DNA of 64,000 nucleotides from Euleptes europaea. Lineage: Eukaryota > Chordata > Lepidosauria > Squamata > Sphaerodactylidae. The position numbers and the translations under genes were made by a program. The notes under the pieces were generated by a model. The model saw only the letters and a program-made list of their open reading frames with translations. It had not been told where the DNA came from and did not search any database. Each line of letters begins with the position of its first letter. Within the stretch, counting starts at the first letter, position 1. The stretch is from positions 10,981,821 through 11,045,820 of the forward strand of contig NC_079312.1 of NCBI RefSeq assembly GCF_029931775.1. The letters run 5' to 3'. Shown here one piece after another: positions 13,172 to 24,983 of this stretch.

Positions 13172-14460
13172 GTTGGCGAACCTATGGCACGCGTGCCTCA
13201 GCCGGCACACCAAGCCCTCTCTGTGGGCAAGAGTGGAGCTGTCGCGTCTGCCTAGGGCTATGCCGTGTTGCCATGGTGAGGGCGCTGAGGGCGGTGCTCC
13301 TTCTCCCAAAGCCCATGCTCCCCAAGCCTGCGCTGGCGCCCTCCCTCTCCTTGCACCCGGGGCAAGCCCCTCTCTCTCTCTCAGCTGAGCTGTGGCTTGT
13401 CGGGGGGCCCAGCCCATCTTTAGTTTGGACCGGGAGGCTGTGGCCGAGCACCTTGCCACGCCCCCTCTCAGCTGAGCTGCGGGTAGCTCAGCTGTTTGTC
13501 GGGGCACCCCACCCATCTTCAGTTTGGATGGGGGAGGCCGTGGCCAAGAACCTTGCCACGCCCCCCTCTCAGCTGAGCTGCCCTGCCCGTCTTCAGTTTG
13601 GACGGGGGAGGCTGTGGTTTTTGCAGGTTTTTGAAAGAGACCTTGAAAGTGGGCAGCTGAAATATTTTCCAAATCTAAAAAAGCATTTAGAAAATTCTAC
13701 AACATTTGCAGACAATCCTACAAGTCATCAGGAAATCTACAAGGAAATTTCTAGCATTGTAGCAACTGCAAAGGTGAATTTTAGTAACAGATTTTTACAG
13801 TTCCTTAAGATGGAGACAACCCTGTGTTTTCTTACTTCTCCAGATAAAGCCAAATTTGAAGAATTTGATCTTTCCTGCCTTCACTGGTTAGATTTAGAAA
13901 ATCTGGAAATGGAGCTAATAGAATTTCAAGAAAGCTCTATCTGGAAAAATAAATTCTAAGACTCGCGTAAAACACTTGAGAAGATAGAAGGGATGCCAAA
14001 GGACAGCACAGTTAGTTCTGAAAATGAAATCCTTAAAGTGTGGAATTCTCTGCCAAATAATTTTAAGTCAATGAAAGCACTTGGGATTGCTTTTCTTACT
14101 TTGTTTGGATCATCTTATGCTTGCGAGCAGCTGTTTTCAGCTTTGAATTATATCAAATCTGACACCAGAAACAGGCTAACAGATGACCTGTGCTGCACAT
14201 GTTGCTCTCAAACTTACAAAGTATGAGCCAAGGGTAGACAAATTATCAGCGTCCACACAACAGCAAAAATCACATTAATTGTTCAAAAAAATTGACGATG
14301 TCCTCAAAGATGTCACAAAAATGGTGAATTAGATCATGGCTCGTGCTCTGAATTGTCGACAGTTCCAAGCACTTCTTGAGGAGGTTCAGGCACAGTATAA
14401 TCGTTTACTTATGTACAATAATGTCTGGTGGCTGAGCAGAGGACGAGTCCTGGACAGATG
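13172..14460 (+). mobile_element. Defective hAT transposon with transposase fragments
   Basis: The left end, TTGGCGAACCTATGGCAC, is shared with the non-autonomous copies at 1018 and 8278. The frame about 13625-13959 encodes a hAT transposase middle (FPNLKKHLEN, CFLTSPDKAKFEEF). The frame 13993-14226 encodes the C-terminal dimerisation region (LPNNFKSMKALGIAFLTLFG, SSYACEQLFSALNYIKSDTR). A further piece at 14336-14460 (FQALLEEVQAQYNRLL) comes from a part of the protein that normally precedes these, so the copy is rearranged. A stop separates the first two frames. The element is dead, but it identifies the source of the trans-acting enzyme for the small copies. Confidence 0.75.
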
Positions 14461-14480
14461 CATGCCAAATGCAAACTTTT

Positions 14481-14520
14481 ACGTTTCGCCAGCAGCTGTG
14501 GCAGGCATCTTCAGAGGAGT
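14481..14520 (-). ncRNA. Hammerhead ribozyme remnant (Penelope 3' end)
   Basis: The minus strand has CTGAAGA, a GCC/GGC stem II and GAAACGT. The sequence after it diverges at the element edge, so the 3' side of stem I is missing. Truncated motif. Confidence 0.55.
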
Positions 14521-16504
14521 AACACTGAAAGACAGTGTCTCTCAGTGTCAAGTGTGTAGGAAGAGTAATATATAGTCAGAAGGGGGTTGGGTTTGAGCTG
14601 AATCATTGTCCTGCAAAAAGTAACAAAGGTAATGTGCTAACCATTGTCCTGTAAGTATCAAGATAATGTGCTAATGAGGGTGTGGTATGTTAATATGGAA
14701 CCATTGTATCCTGAAGTGATCTGTTAATGTGTGAAATCCAAAGCTAATCTGCATGGCTATTGTTGGCTGTAGTCTTTGTTAGTCTGGAGGTTTTCAGGAC
14801 AGGCCTTATTCATTCTTAAACTCTCTTCTTTTCTGTTAAAGTTGTGCTGATGTTTATGAATTTCAATGGCTTCTCTGTGCAATCTGACAAAATAGTTGGT
14901 AGAATTGTCCAGTCTTTCAATGTCTTGGAATAAGACCCTGTGTCCTGTTTGTGTCAGTCCATGTTCAGCCATTGCTGATTTCTTTTTCTTTTCTTTTTTT
15001 TATAATAAGCTTTTTTATTATTTTCTCATTTTATACATCATACAAATCATTTTCCATTAATACTTAACAATATAAAATTGCATCCACAAAAATTTCAAAT
15101 CTAAAAAATAACAAAACATAATTGACTTCCCCTTCACTCTCTTCTGTCCATAATTAAATTGTATATACTTTTGCTAACAGTATAATCCCCCCTCTCAATT
15201 ACTATATACGTATCTTGTTCTAGCTAATTAATATATCTATAATCATCCAGATGTTTTCAATATACCAAATAAATGTGGGGAATTAAATCAAAGAGTATCC
15301 TTTAAGTTGACCCATTGAAAAATGTTTTTCACAATAAATTCTCCACACCTCCCACTCCCCCAAAAATTGTACATTATTGATCTGATTAATATAAGCAGTA
15401 AGTTTCGCCATCTCCATCAATTCCATCATCTTGTGTATCCAGTCCTTTTTTCCCGGTATCTCATCAGTCTTCCATTTTGCTGCATATATCAAGCGTGCAG
15501 CTGTGGTGGCATATATCAAAAAAGTTCTGTGAGTCAAAATAGTATCCGGTATCATACTCAATAGCATCATTTCAGGTGTTTTAGGTATATTTTGTTGTAA
15601 AATTAACCTTATTTCCTCATATATCATTTCCCAAAATATCTTCGCTTTTCCACAAGTCCACCAAACGTGATGAAAAGAAACAATTTCTTTCTTACATTTC
15701 CGACAATTTGGTGACATTGAGGGAAATGTCTGTGCCAGTTTCTTCGGTGTTAGATACCATTTATACATCATTTTATATACATTTTCTCTTAACAATTGCG
15801 AAGATATTAACTTCAAGTCTTCTGTCCACAATTTTTCCCATTTCTGCAACATTATATCATGTCCCAGCATTTGTGCCCAACTGATCATAGTAGGTTTTAT
15901 TCGATCCTGTTCACAGTAAAGTTCTAGTAAAAGTTTATACATTTTAGATATTAAGTGGTCACCAGTATCCAACAAAAGTTTCTGAAAGGTTGATTTAGTA
16001 CTAGAAAATCCTGTTTTTAAATCCTGCAAATAAACAGAGTTAATTTGATGATACTGTAACCAATTCAGTGACTCTTTAACTTCTTCATATTCTTTAAGTG
16101 AACATTTTGTACCATCCCATTTCAGAAGATCTTGATAAGTTAGAAATTGGGCAGGTCTAAGTGGACGCAGAGTTAACATTTCTTGTGATGAAATCCATAG
16201 TGGAGTCTTTGATTCTAACAGATGTTTATATCTAGTCCAAATTCTGTAAAGAGAGGATTTGACCATATGTTGCTGAAATGATGCATGAATTTTAATTTTG
16301 TTATACCACAAATAGCCATGCCATCCACTTCTATTATCATAGCCCTCTAGGTCCAATTTTTTAAATCCATCCAATCTTTTAGCCATACTAAAGGAGCCAC
16401 TTCAGCATATAATTTAAAGTTTGGAAGTGCAAGTCCACCTCTTTCTTTAAGGTCTATCAGGTATTTGTATGCGATCCTCGGTTTTTTGCCTTGCCAGATA
16501 AAAT

Positions 16505-16610
16505 TCAATAAGTTACTCCTCTGAAGATGCCGGCCACAGCTGCTGACGAAACGTCAGGAAAGAAAATACCAAGACCACGGTTACACAGTAGGATACCAAT
16601 AAACCGGAAA
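16505..16610 (+). mobile_element. Penelope-like terminal fragment inside the L1
   Basis: Carries the Penelope end sequence: a hammerhead motif followed by GAAAATACCAAGACCACGG. It lies at the breakpoint where the L1 has lost its middle. Confidence 0.6.
16517..16559 (+). ncRNA. Hammerhead ribozyme motif, stem II damaged
   Basis: Stem I TCCT/AGGA and the core CTGAAGA, GAAAC, GTC are present. The 3' side of stem II reads GAC instead of GGC, which weakens the helix. Confidence 0.6.
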
Positions 16611-18065
16611 CGATACAGCCGCGGACCTTCCAATGTCCCCGTTTTGTTTTTTCCAAGGTAACCTTTAGATGATGCAGCCAGGGGACTCCTTCCGGTGCTG
16701 CGCGTTCGTGAAGCTTCCCTTCTTCCCCAAGTCAGCAGAGATGTTATGCAGAGCACATCCGGAGATTGCAGAAACGAAAGTTAAAAAGCACAAACTGGGA
16801 GCGGCCAGGAAGAAGGTAAGGTGGCCAAGGGGAGGGAGGGGCTTATTCCTCCTTTCCCCTCAAATGCCGTGACTGGATTGGTCCCTCTCATGTCAATCAG
16901 AAAAGTTCAGGTTGTTATGTCTACCCATAGATCAGTTTGATAGAGTTCCTGCCACTTTATCTGATGGCTTATCTTAACGGAAGAAAGCTTGTTGAAACGA
17001 GGGGAGGAGTATGCAGAGGTCCCTGGAGTTACCAGCCACCCGACTGACTTTGTTTGCCCGGTAAGATCAAAAGTATTTCTTGTACTCACTTAGACTTCTG
17101 AGAGTGAGGTATTTTCCTTAAATAGTTCATAAGGTATTTATAGGTGCTGGAGGTCCAGGCCGGTAGCCAAGAATACGCCCAAGGCGATGTTTTCTCCCCT
17201 CAAAAAGCCAAGCAGGACAGCGTCCACACCTCCCGGGGACTTAAAAAAGCTCCCTCGGAGAGTATGGGAGTCACACTGCTATCTTCAGGCAGCAGAGGAA
17301 TTCCTGCATCCCAGCTCACTATTTAGAGCCGGGTTGGTGTGGTATTGCACTCCAATTTAAAGCGATTCTTGGATTCTCCTGGGAGAGCTCTCCCTGGAGA
17401 CTGTTGCGGGGCCAAACCAGACACCGGAAGTGAGCCACTGCTGATTTCTCAGGTTGGCCAAGTCTGCAGTATCTTTCATGTTCTTTTATCCTTGTTTGTA
17501 TGCTGCGTTTTGTTGTCCCGATGTAAACTTGTCCACAGCTGCAAGGTATACGATATACTCCTGCAGAGGTGAGGGGGTTTCTTTTGTCTTTTGCAGATTG
17601 TAGCATTTGTTGTATTTTCTTGGTGGGTTTAAACACTGTTTGTAGGTTGTTTTTTCAAAGGTTTCTCCATCCTATCAGTGACTCCTTTAATAAATGGCAA
17701 TAATACCTTTCCTATGGGAGACTGTTTTTCCTGAGTTTTCTGATTTTTGTTTGGTTTAATGGCCCTTCTGATTTAATTCTTGGAATAGCCGTTTGCTAGC
17801 AGTGCGTGATTTAGATGATTAGTTTCTTCCTTGAGAAACTGTGGTTCACAGATCCATCTTGCACGGTCCATTAATGTTTTGATTATTCCTCTTTTCTGTC
17901 GGGGGGTGGTGGTTGGAGTTTTTGTGTAAGTAGCCATCTGTGTGAGTTGGTTTCCGGTAGACCTTGTGACCTAACTGAAAGTTTGTTTTACTGATGACAA
18001 GGGTATCAAGAAATGGGAGTTTACCCTCAATTTCCTTTTCCATGGTAAACAATAGCCATGCAGAT

Positions 18066-18678
18066 TGTGCCGGCGTAGGCCAAGGGCTGGGCGGTGCCCG
18101 CAGTCCTCAGACGTGCGGGGGGGTATCTAGCCCCTTTCGGAGCAGGCAACAAAGATTCTGTTATCTCTCAAGGTTAGTATTCAGAGGCGTCGTCAAAACA
18201 GGCAGGAGTCAACGGCTGGAAAGATCAATCATAGCAGTAGCAAGAAGACAGGGAAATTGCACGGTTGCTTCCGCAAAGTGAAAGTGTGCCTGCACTGCCT
18301 TTATCAGTCAGTGCACTTCCAAGCTAGGCTTCATCCTGCAACGACTCAGCACCAGTTCTCTGTCTGCTTAGGCTTTCCAGGCGAGCACTCCTTCGCCTAC
18401 CCTGCAAAACTATACGCTGGCGAGTCCTGATATGCCTATCAGGTTCAGGTGAGCTTGGAGGGCTGCCATTCTCAGCTTCCACTGCAGGAGTTGGGAGATG
18501 AGTAGCTTCTGTCTGCCGTTGTTCCATCTCTCTGCCTAGCTGTGGTTCCTGCTGAGTTGTTTCAGGCTCCTGTACTACTGACTGCAATGGAGGTACTGAA
18601 GGCCCAGAGGCAACCTGTTCCTCCACTTCAGCTTCAGAGTCCTCTGGGTCCTCAGCTCCGAAGGCAGGGCCCATGACA
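18066..18678 (-). mobile_element. Solo LTR, Ty3/Gypsy-like, 5-bp TSD (fossil)
   Basis: The 613-bp unit has TG...CA ends and sits between direct repeats CAGAT (18061-18065 and 18679-18683) inside the Penelope element. On the minus strand it starts TGTCATGG and carries a short acidic-to-basic open frame, as does the LTR at 3705. It is a solo LTR with no internal region, younger than its Penelope host. Confidence 0.8.
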
Positions 18679-18905
18679 CAGATTAGCTTTGGATTTCACA
18701 CATTAACAGATCACTTCAGGATACAGTGGTTCCATATTAACATACATCATTAGCACATTATCTTGATACTTACAGGACAATGATTAGCACGTTACCTTTG
18801 ATACTTTTTGCAGGACAATGATTCAGCTCAAACCCAACCCCTTTCTGACTATATATTACTCTTCCTACACACTTGACACTGAGAGACACTGTCCTTCAGT
18901 GTTAC

Positions 18906-18948
18906 TCCTCTGAAGATGCCGGCCACAGCTGCTGGCGAAACGTCAGGA
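18906..18948 (+). ncRNA. Hammerhead ribozyme motif (Penelope-type)
   Basis: Stem I TCCT (18906-18909) pairs with AGGA (18945-18948). The core CTGAAGA is followed by stem II GCC/GGC and GAAAC, with the cleavage triplet GTC at 18942-18944. Stem III is the self-complementary ACGT with no loop, as in minimal hammerheads that work as dimers. All invariant core positions are met (position 7 is free to vary). Such ribozymes are an established feature of Penelope-like elements. Confidence 0.75.
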
Positions 18949-19009
18949 AAGAAAATACCAAGACCACGGTTACACAGCCCAGATAACCTACAAGAACCAA
19001 ATGTTTTTT

Positions 19010-20120
19010 TTTCTAAATCTTGAATATTATTGAAACAATTTTTGTTTACACAAAAGGAATGAAAGATGGAAAGATGTCCCGAGAAGTGTCTGGTTGTCCT
19101 CAGCCAGGGCTTTCTCAGCCTTGGCCTCAGCCTGTAAGACCGAGATATTCCATCAGGCCTATGGTTGAGGGCAGCAATGATTTACATCGAAGCTGGACAC
19201 CCTACCTCCCCCATGTTCTTCCTAACATCTAAGTGGTTGAGCCTGACTGCCTTTTCAGGTTGGCCAAAGTCCTGTTCAAATACAGCGCAGCTGATGTTGT
19301 TTTAATCTGGAAATATTGGTTTTTTAATGATGTATTCAATTGATTATTTTATTATGTTTTTATGATATTATTGATGTTAGTTGCCCTAAGCCCAGCTTCG
19401 GCTGTGATAGAGGGCAGGATACAAATCTAAACATAAATAAATTCAATAAAGAAATACGATGATTGAAGACATGGACAGAGAAGGTAGATCTTTCTACAAA
19501 CCTGGAAAATGATCCAGGCTTGCAGAAAAAATTCTGGGGAAAAGATACATTGGGAGGGGGGGTTAAGAACAGCCCAAAATATTAGTACCATTGCCTGTAA
19601 CAAAAGACACAAATGCCTTCAGTGGCCACTGCAAGGCTACCACACACTATTGTCAGCCTTCAAGCATTGGTTTCTGTCAGTTAGGGGCAGGCAACAGTGC
19701 CATTTTGAAGGCAGCTTCGGCCTTTGAGGGAGGATTCCCCTGGGCCAGGCCCAGCACCAGTCACGTTCAGGACCCTTGATACCACATGACTTGCATGATT
19801 CACCCAGAACTGCTGCTTGCTACTGTTCAAAAGCAGCCCCACTGCAAATGTCAATGTGTTGGAATGGATTCAAGCTAGGATTTGTGAAACTCAGATTCAA
19901 ATTCCCATCTTTTTAGAGATGGGTCTTACTTACGTTTTATGGTTTTATTGTTCAAGACCTCAGTCTAAGAACAAGGGGGGGAAATTTTCTTTTCAGGCGT
20001 AGTAATATCTATATCTGTGGGAGATCCATTCTCTCGCCTGTGGTGAACTGAAATGTGTTCTGAAATTCAAGAGGGCCCTCCCTTCTCTTCTGTGCTCATA
20101 AAAAAGGGAAAAGATCCTTA
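19010..20120. other. Intron-like sequence of the ZNF-A unit
   Basis: Lies between the finger exon side and KRAB exon 2 on the minus strand. It has counterparts at 37300-38330 (inverted) and 57430-59760 (same orientation as the right arm), so it is part of the duplicated unit. It contains SINE-like and LINE-tail debris but no exon that I can support. Confidence 0.6.
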
Positions 20121-20121
20121 C

Positions 20122-20251
20122 CTAGAGAGGCCATCGTCTCATAATTTTCCTTCATCACTTCCCAGTAGAGTTTCCTTTGGTCTGGATCTAGGAGAGTCCA
20201 TTCCTCCCCTGTGAAGAACACAGCTACCTCCTCAAAGGACACTGGGGATCT
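20122..20251 (-). CDS. KRAB-A exon 2 of the ZNF-A unit
   Basis: A 130-nt exon bounded by CTTTCAG acceptor and GTAAGG donor on the minus strand. It encodes 43 residues plus one base: [38 protein letters not shown], then MASL. This is a full KRAB A-box, which in this family recruits the TRIM28 corepressor. The final single base pairs in phase with the finger exon at 12755. The mirror exon is 37097-37226. The initiator must lie in an upstream exon, probably ending at 22292. Confidence 0.9.
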
Positions 20252-20289
20252 CTGAAAGAGGAAAATATGTCCCTGTTAGGGCTATGCAA

Positions 20290-20640
20290 AAAAAAAAAAA
20301 AAAAAACCTGGTAAATTTTGGATTCAGGTTTATTGGACCCGATTTTTCTCAGAAAACCTGAAAAAAGCTGAATTCCTATACCGGTAAATATGGAAATTCG
20401 GCTTTTTCCGGGTTTCCCAAAAAAATCCGGGTTTAATAAAGCCTATGGGGCTTTCCACAGCTCCTGGGGGCATTTTTGCAGATAGAGCCCCCGAATTTGC
20501 AGTGTTGCTGCAACTTGTCTCCTTGCAAGAACCCCCAAGTTTGGTGAAGACTGGGTTAGGGGGTCTGATTTTATGGGGTCTGGAAGGGGTTGCCCCCATT
20601 CTCCTCCATAGAAAATACTGAAGTGGCTGGCTGTGTTCAC
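20290..20640. repeat. Dispersed repeat with TATTTACCGG motif
   Basis: Characterised by TACCGGTAAATATGG, GAAAAAGC-rich flanks and CCTGGGGGCATTTTTGCAG, beginning with an A homopolymer. Copies of this type recur next to each KRAB exon 2 (36720-37070 and 48300-48610), and a relative occurs at 34375-34640 and 21590-21900. Family not recognised. Confidence 0.5.
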
Positions 20641-20651
20641 ATTCTTTAGAG

Positions 20652-21605
20652 CAGGGGTGACGAACTCATTTGTTAGGAGGGCCGGATATAACATAAATGT
20701 CACTTGGTCGGGCCGGGCCATTGCGCATAAATAAATACCATACATGGACTAGGGGAGACTGGCTGCCTTGACTGGTGAGCCTGCAGCTCTCTCCCAGTCC
20801 AGAAAGACAGGGAGAAAAAGAGAGAGAAGGGAAAGAGAAATAAAGAGGGAGAAAGAGAGAGAGAGAAACAGATAGAAGAGAGGGAGAGAGACAGAGAGAA
20901 ACAGACAGGAGACACAGGAAGAGAGAAACAGACAGAGAGGGAGAGAGACAGAAAGAGAGAAACAGATAGGAGAGAGGGAGAGAGACGATGAAGAAGAAGA
21001 GTTGGTTTTTATATTATGACGACTTTCTCTGCCACTGAAGGGAGAATCAAACCGGCTTGCAATCACCTTCCCTTCCCCTCCCCACAACAGACACCCTGTG
21101 AGGTAGGTGAGGCAGAGAGAGAATGACTTGCCCAAGGTCACCCAGCTGGCTTCGTGTGTAGGAGTGGGGAAACAAATCCAGCTCATCAGATTAGCCTCCG
21201 CTGCTCATGTGGAGGAGTGGGGAATCAAACCCGGTTCTCCAGATCAGACTCCACCGCTCCAAAAAGAGAGAAAGAGAGAAACAGACAGAGAGAAAGAGAG
21301 ACAGAAAGAGACAAACAGATAGGAGAGAGGGGGAGAGACAGAAAGAGTGAAAAAGATAGGAGAGAGAGAGGAGAGACAGAGAAACAGATAGGAGAGAGGG
21401 GGAGAGACAGAGAGAAACAGGAGAGAGGGGGAGAGACCGAAAAAGAGAAACAGATAGGAGAGAGGGGGAGAGACAGAAAGAGAGAAACAGATAAGAGAGA
21501 GAGAGGAGAGACAGAGAGAGAAACAGATAGGAGAGAGAGGGGGAGAGACAGAAAGAGAGAAACAGGTAGGAGAGAGGGAGAGAGGCAGAAAGAAACAGGA
21601 GAGAA
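20652..21605 (-). mobile_element. hAT element remnant with polypurine array (left arm)
   Basis: Starts CAGGGGTGACGAACTC after CTTTAGAG. It corresponds to one end and the interior of the complete element at 34673-36701. The other end has been lost by a deletion that joins the array to sequence outside the element. The array of GA-rich units (about 20800-21600) is split by a SINE. Confidence 0.7.
20987..21262 (-). repeat. tRNA-derived SINE in the polypurine array
   Basis: Same family as 6095-6432, minus orientation. The mirror array at 35335-36540 does not contain it, so it is a private insertion in the left arm or a loss from the right arm. Confidence 0.75.
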
Positions 21606-22279
21606 TCCGGGCTTTAAAGAGATACACTGTATCTCTATAGAGGAGCTGGTAACCCAAACTTGGGGCTTCTTGCAAGGAGAGTCCCTTGCAGCTATGCTGC
21701 AAATTTGGGGATTCTACCTTCAAAAATGCAAGGAGCTGCGGAAAGCCGAAAAAAGCAAAGTCGGCTTTGCCTTTCTCCCAAGGCTTTGCCATTCGGTAAA
21801 CCCAAACCAGAAATTTACCGAAATGGAGATCCCCCTCCATCACAAAACAAACCTTCAGACCAGTTGCCCATTCTGGGGTCTTCTTGAGGATGATGCTCAT
21901 GGGAATCACATTCCACAGGAAGCAACAGAAGGTACTTAAAATACATTCATTATAGGAATAAAAATGGTCTAAGGGCCCTTTGGGGGTTAGCCTGTGGAGC
22001 TTGCTGACAGCAAAACTGCAACTGCAGTGAGCTACGGGGGCCAGAAAGGACAAGGAACCCTGTTGGATCAGACCAGGGGTCCATCTAGCTATTCCCAATA
22101 AGATAAATCCAGACTGGTTGCCCGGAACACATTCAAGAGAGTGAAAACCCAAGTGAACCTTCTACCCCTGCAAACACAGATCCTGTCCAGGAAGCCGCTC
22201 TCTCAGTGCTCCCTCTTTCTCTTTCATTCTCATTCACACAGACTTCCTCTCTCCTCCCCTGTTCATGCTGTTGATGAAA

Positions 22280-22480
22280 TCCTAAACTCACCTTTCCTGC
22301 AGAGGTGCGAGAGCCAAATTCTCCTTCCAGCCGGAGGAAATGAGAAAGAAGAGAGGCCCCGTGGAACTGCTTATTCCATACACTTCCTTCTCGGCCTCGC
22401 GGAAAAACAACCTCATGAACTCCTAGGAAAGGCAGGATTGACTCCTCTGGTGCTCGCAAGGCCTTATCGGAAATGTAGTT
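22280..22480 (-). promoter_or_regulatory. Promoter 2 and first exon of the ZNF-A unit
   Basis: The minus strand has an AACTACATTTCCGATAAGG box (22455-22480), close to the ACTACAWTTCCC consensus bound by ZNF143/THAP11. About 165 bp further on is the donor GGAAAG/GTGAGT (exon end 22292). The exon frame ending in phase 0 is open and reads FPRGREGSVWNKQFHGASLL and LEGEFGSRTSAGK. Mirror of 33760-33948. Confidence 0.6.
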
Positions 22481-22679
22481 CACTGCAACAAGACCCACAT
22501 GGAATTTTTAAAATAAAGTATTTGGGAACGAGGAAGATAAGGTTTCTTTCCTTGTTTGTTTCTGTTTACTCACAAGAAGCCAGGAAAGTGCCAGGAGCCT
22601 AGACATAAGGGTGGGAAATACCCACTCTATGAAAAACTCTGGTGGGAGGGGGGTTTAAAAACATTGCTGAGGTATCAAA

Positions 22680-22900
22680 GCCATTTAGGTGTAATTGGTA
22701 GACTGTCTGACTAGGGTCTCGGAGGACCAGAGACAAATTCCCACTTTGCCAATGAAAGCTGTTGGCTGACCGTGGGTCTGGCGCATGTTCTTAGCCTAAC
22801 CTACCTCACAGGGTTATCGTGAGGATAAAATGGGGAAAAGAACAATTTAAGCCACTTTCTGCAGGAAGGGAAGGTGGTACGGTATTTATTGCTCATCTAA
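22680..22900 (+). repeat. Old tRNA-type SINE (MIR-like)
   Basis: Phrases such as CCCACTTTGCCAATGAAAGC, TAACCTACCTCACAGGGTT and GAGGATAAAATGGGG resemble older MIR-like SINEs. It is mirrored at about 33370-33580, so it predates the palindrome. Confidence 0.5.
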
Positions 22901-22919
22901 TTTTTCCTGCAGTTTGCCA

Positions 22920-23228
22920 GAAGAAGAGTTGGTTTTTCTATGCTGACTTTCTCTACCACTAAGGAAGAATCAAACTGGCTTACAATCACCTTACCCCCCC
23001 CCACACACAACAGGTGTTCTGTGAGGTAGGTGGGGCTGAGAAAGCTCTACGACAGCTGTGACTAGCCCAAGGTCACACAGCTGGCTTCGTGTGTAGGAGT
23101 GGGGAAACCAACCTGGTTCACCAGATTAGAGTCCGCTGCTCATGTGGAGGAGTGTGGAATCAAACCCGGTTCTCTAGATTAGTCCACTGCTCCAAACCAG
23201 CGCTCTTAACCACTGCACCACACTGGAT
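22920..23228 (-). repeat. tRNA-derived SINE shared by both arms
   Basis: Same family as 6095-6432. Present at the mirror position 33011-33330, so it inserted before the inverted duplication. Confidence 0.8.
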
Positions 23229-24983
23229 GATCTCTGAGGCTGTTGGTCCCTCCAGAATTGCCACAACTCTTTTGTCAGAAGGCAGAGGTAGTCTTGTAAA
23301 CAGCAAGTTGGGAAATACCTGGGGACCTGGGGAGTGCAGCCTAGGGAGGGTGGACTTTGGGCAGGGTAGGAATCTTGGCAGGGAATAATGGCATAAAATC
23401 CACCCTCCGTCTGAGCTATTTTCTCCAGGGGGACGGATCTCTGAAGACTGGACATCACATGTAATTCCAGGTGATCCCCAGGCCCCACCTGGAGGATGAC
23501 ATCCATACGCACAGCTGCTCATTCAGTATGGGAACTATGATGAAATATCACGGGCAGACGTCTACTAATATAATATGGCAATTACAGGGAGCTGTGGGGT
23601 TGGGAAGCAGAGCAAGAAGGGGTGGGCTCCCATATATAATAACTGGAAACAGGAAGGGGCGGAGGTTCCTGGAGGTCACCTGGGGCCAGGATGACCTTGC
23701 CAGTGAAGAGGTGTTCTTGAGCATGATGGATGTTGGAATCAACCTGTACAGCAATCAGGCAAGGAAGATCTCAAGCAGGGAACTGTATTGAAAATACCAT
23801 TATAGGGCAAAAATATGGCTAAACAGAATTTGAGGTGTTAACTCACATAGGGTACAGCGGTCTTTTCCGTATAATAAAATACTGTGTTTGCGGCAATCTT
23901 TGGATTTGGTGAGGGGAGTGAGCGGGTGGGGTCTAGCCTATAGTAATAAAGGGAACTGCCTGTCTATCTGTCTTTTTGTGGAAGGCACACCTCCTCAGGA
24001 AACCAGGCTAGGCACTGGAAACTTGGCCTCCAGCTTTAGGATGATCTTGGGAGGCCAAAGTTCTCGCCTTCCGTCTTCCAAACTTCCAGAGAGATATTCC
24101 CTGAATTGCAGAGCAGGGATGAGAGAATGTACAACCCCCCCAAAAAAATCCACCTTAATCTCTGTTAATGCTATTAAATTGTAGGCCTGATCTGTGCCTG
24201 GCTTGGCTCCCCCTGGGACTGCTCTGAGGTGGCCAAAGAGCAAAACATTACAAAGAGAAGCACTTGACTCCCAAATCCCCATTCACCACCTGGAAACTGG
24301 ACTGCAGCTTCTCTTGCCTGGCTTCTCTTCTCCCGCATACCACCTTCCTTTTTCATCACTTTTCTCACTAAACAGAAGTGCTCACAGATAACTATCATAT
24401 TCCCTCTGCCGAGATTTTCCCTGCAATTTTCAATCAAGCTCAGCTGATCCCACCCGAAGGGTGGTGCCTCAGGAGAGTCCCAGGCAGGGGCCTTTCCCAG
24501 CCCTGCAACCCACAATCTTCCTGTCTTAACCCTTTTTTCAAGAGCCATCACTGAGCTCCAGACTTTTGAGATGCAGAACAGGAGCTCTGCCGGGCCCCCC
24601 TCTGGCTCAGTGAAATCAACAAGGCCATTCCTCTTCTCCTCCCATCATCCTCAGTCGCTCAAACAAAGGATTGTGGGAAAATCACTCTGCCTCTAAATGG
24701 AAAGGCCGAAGAGGAAAACAGGAACCGCAGGGATTAGCTAGCAGGAACCTAAGTGGAGATCATCCATCTCTCCCAATCAGAGCCCTCTTCATCAACACGT
24801 TTCTCTTCACAGCATGAAATGTTGAAGGCTTTCTTTTTCAGGCACTGTTACATTCCCAGGTGTGGGACCTCTGCCCTTTCCTCTGTGGCAAAGAAGTGTG
24901 CCCTGAAATCAAAGAGGGCAAAAGGAAGATACTACCCCCTTCCTTCTCTCCTGTGTTCATAATAAAAAGGAAAAGATCCTTAC

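Larger units (their letters stand above)
14984..17433 (-). mobile_element. L1 LINE insertion in the Penelope element, 16-bp TSD
   Basis: Flanked by GCCATTGCTGATTTCT (14968-14983) and the same sequence with one change (17434-17449). On the minus strand an open frame at 16386-15283 encodes the C-terminal part of L1 ORF2 (WYNKIKIHASFQQHM, WYLTPKKLAQTFPSMSPNCR, CKKEIVSFHHVWWTC, FLIYATTAARLIYAAKWK). A T-rich stretch at 14984-15010 is the poly(A) tail. The part near 17430-16640 looks like L1 5' untranslated sequence, so the middle of the LINE is deleted. A Penelope fragment sits at the join. Confidence 0.8.
14472..18992 (-). mobile_element. Penelope-like retroelement, nested with other insertions
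   Basis: On the minus strand about 18052-17846 encodes the end of a Penelope RT (EGKLPFLDTLVISKTNFQLG, YRKPTHTDGYLH). Positions 17636-17450 encode a GIY-YIG endonuclease (GVYRIPCSCGQVYIGTTKRS, IKEHERYCRLG), which continues after an L1 insertion at 14972-14757 (AEHGLTQTGH, RLHREAIEIHKH). The 3' region, 14750-14475, ends in a truncated hammerhead motif. An inverted copy of that 3' region lies at 18679-18992, so hammerheads occur at both ends in opposite orientation. A short CCAAATG repeat flanks the element (about 14465 and 18993). The RT is 5'-truncated and the frame is broken. Confidence 0.85.
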
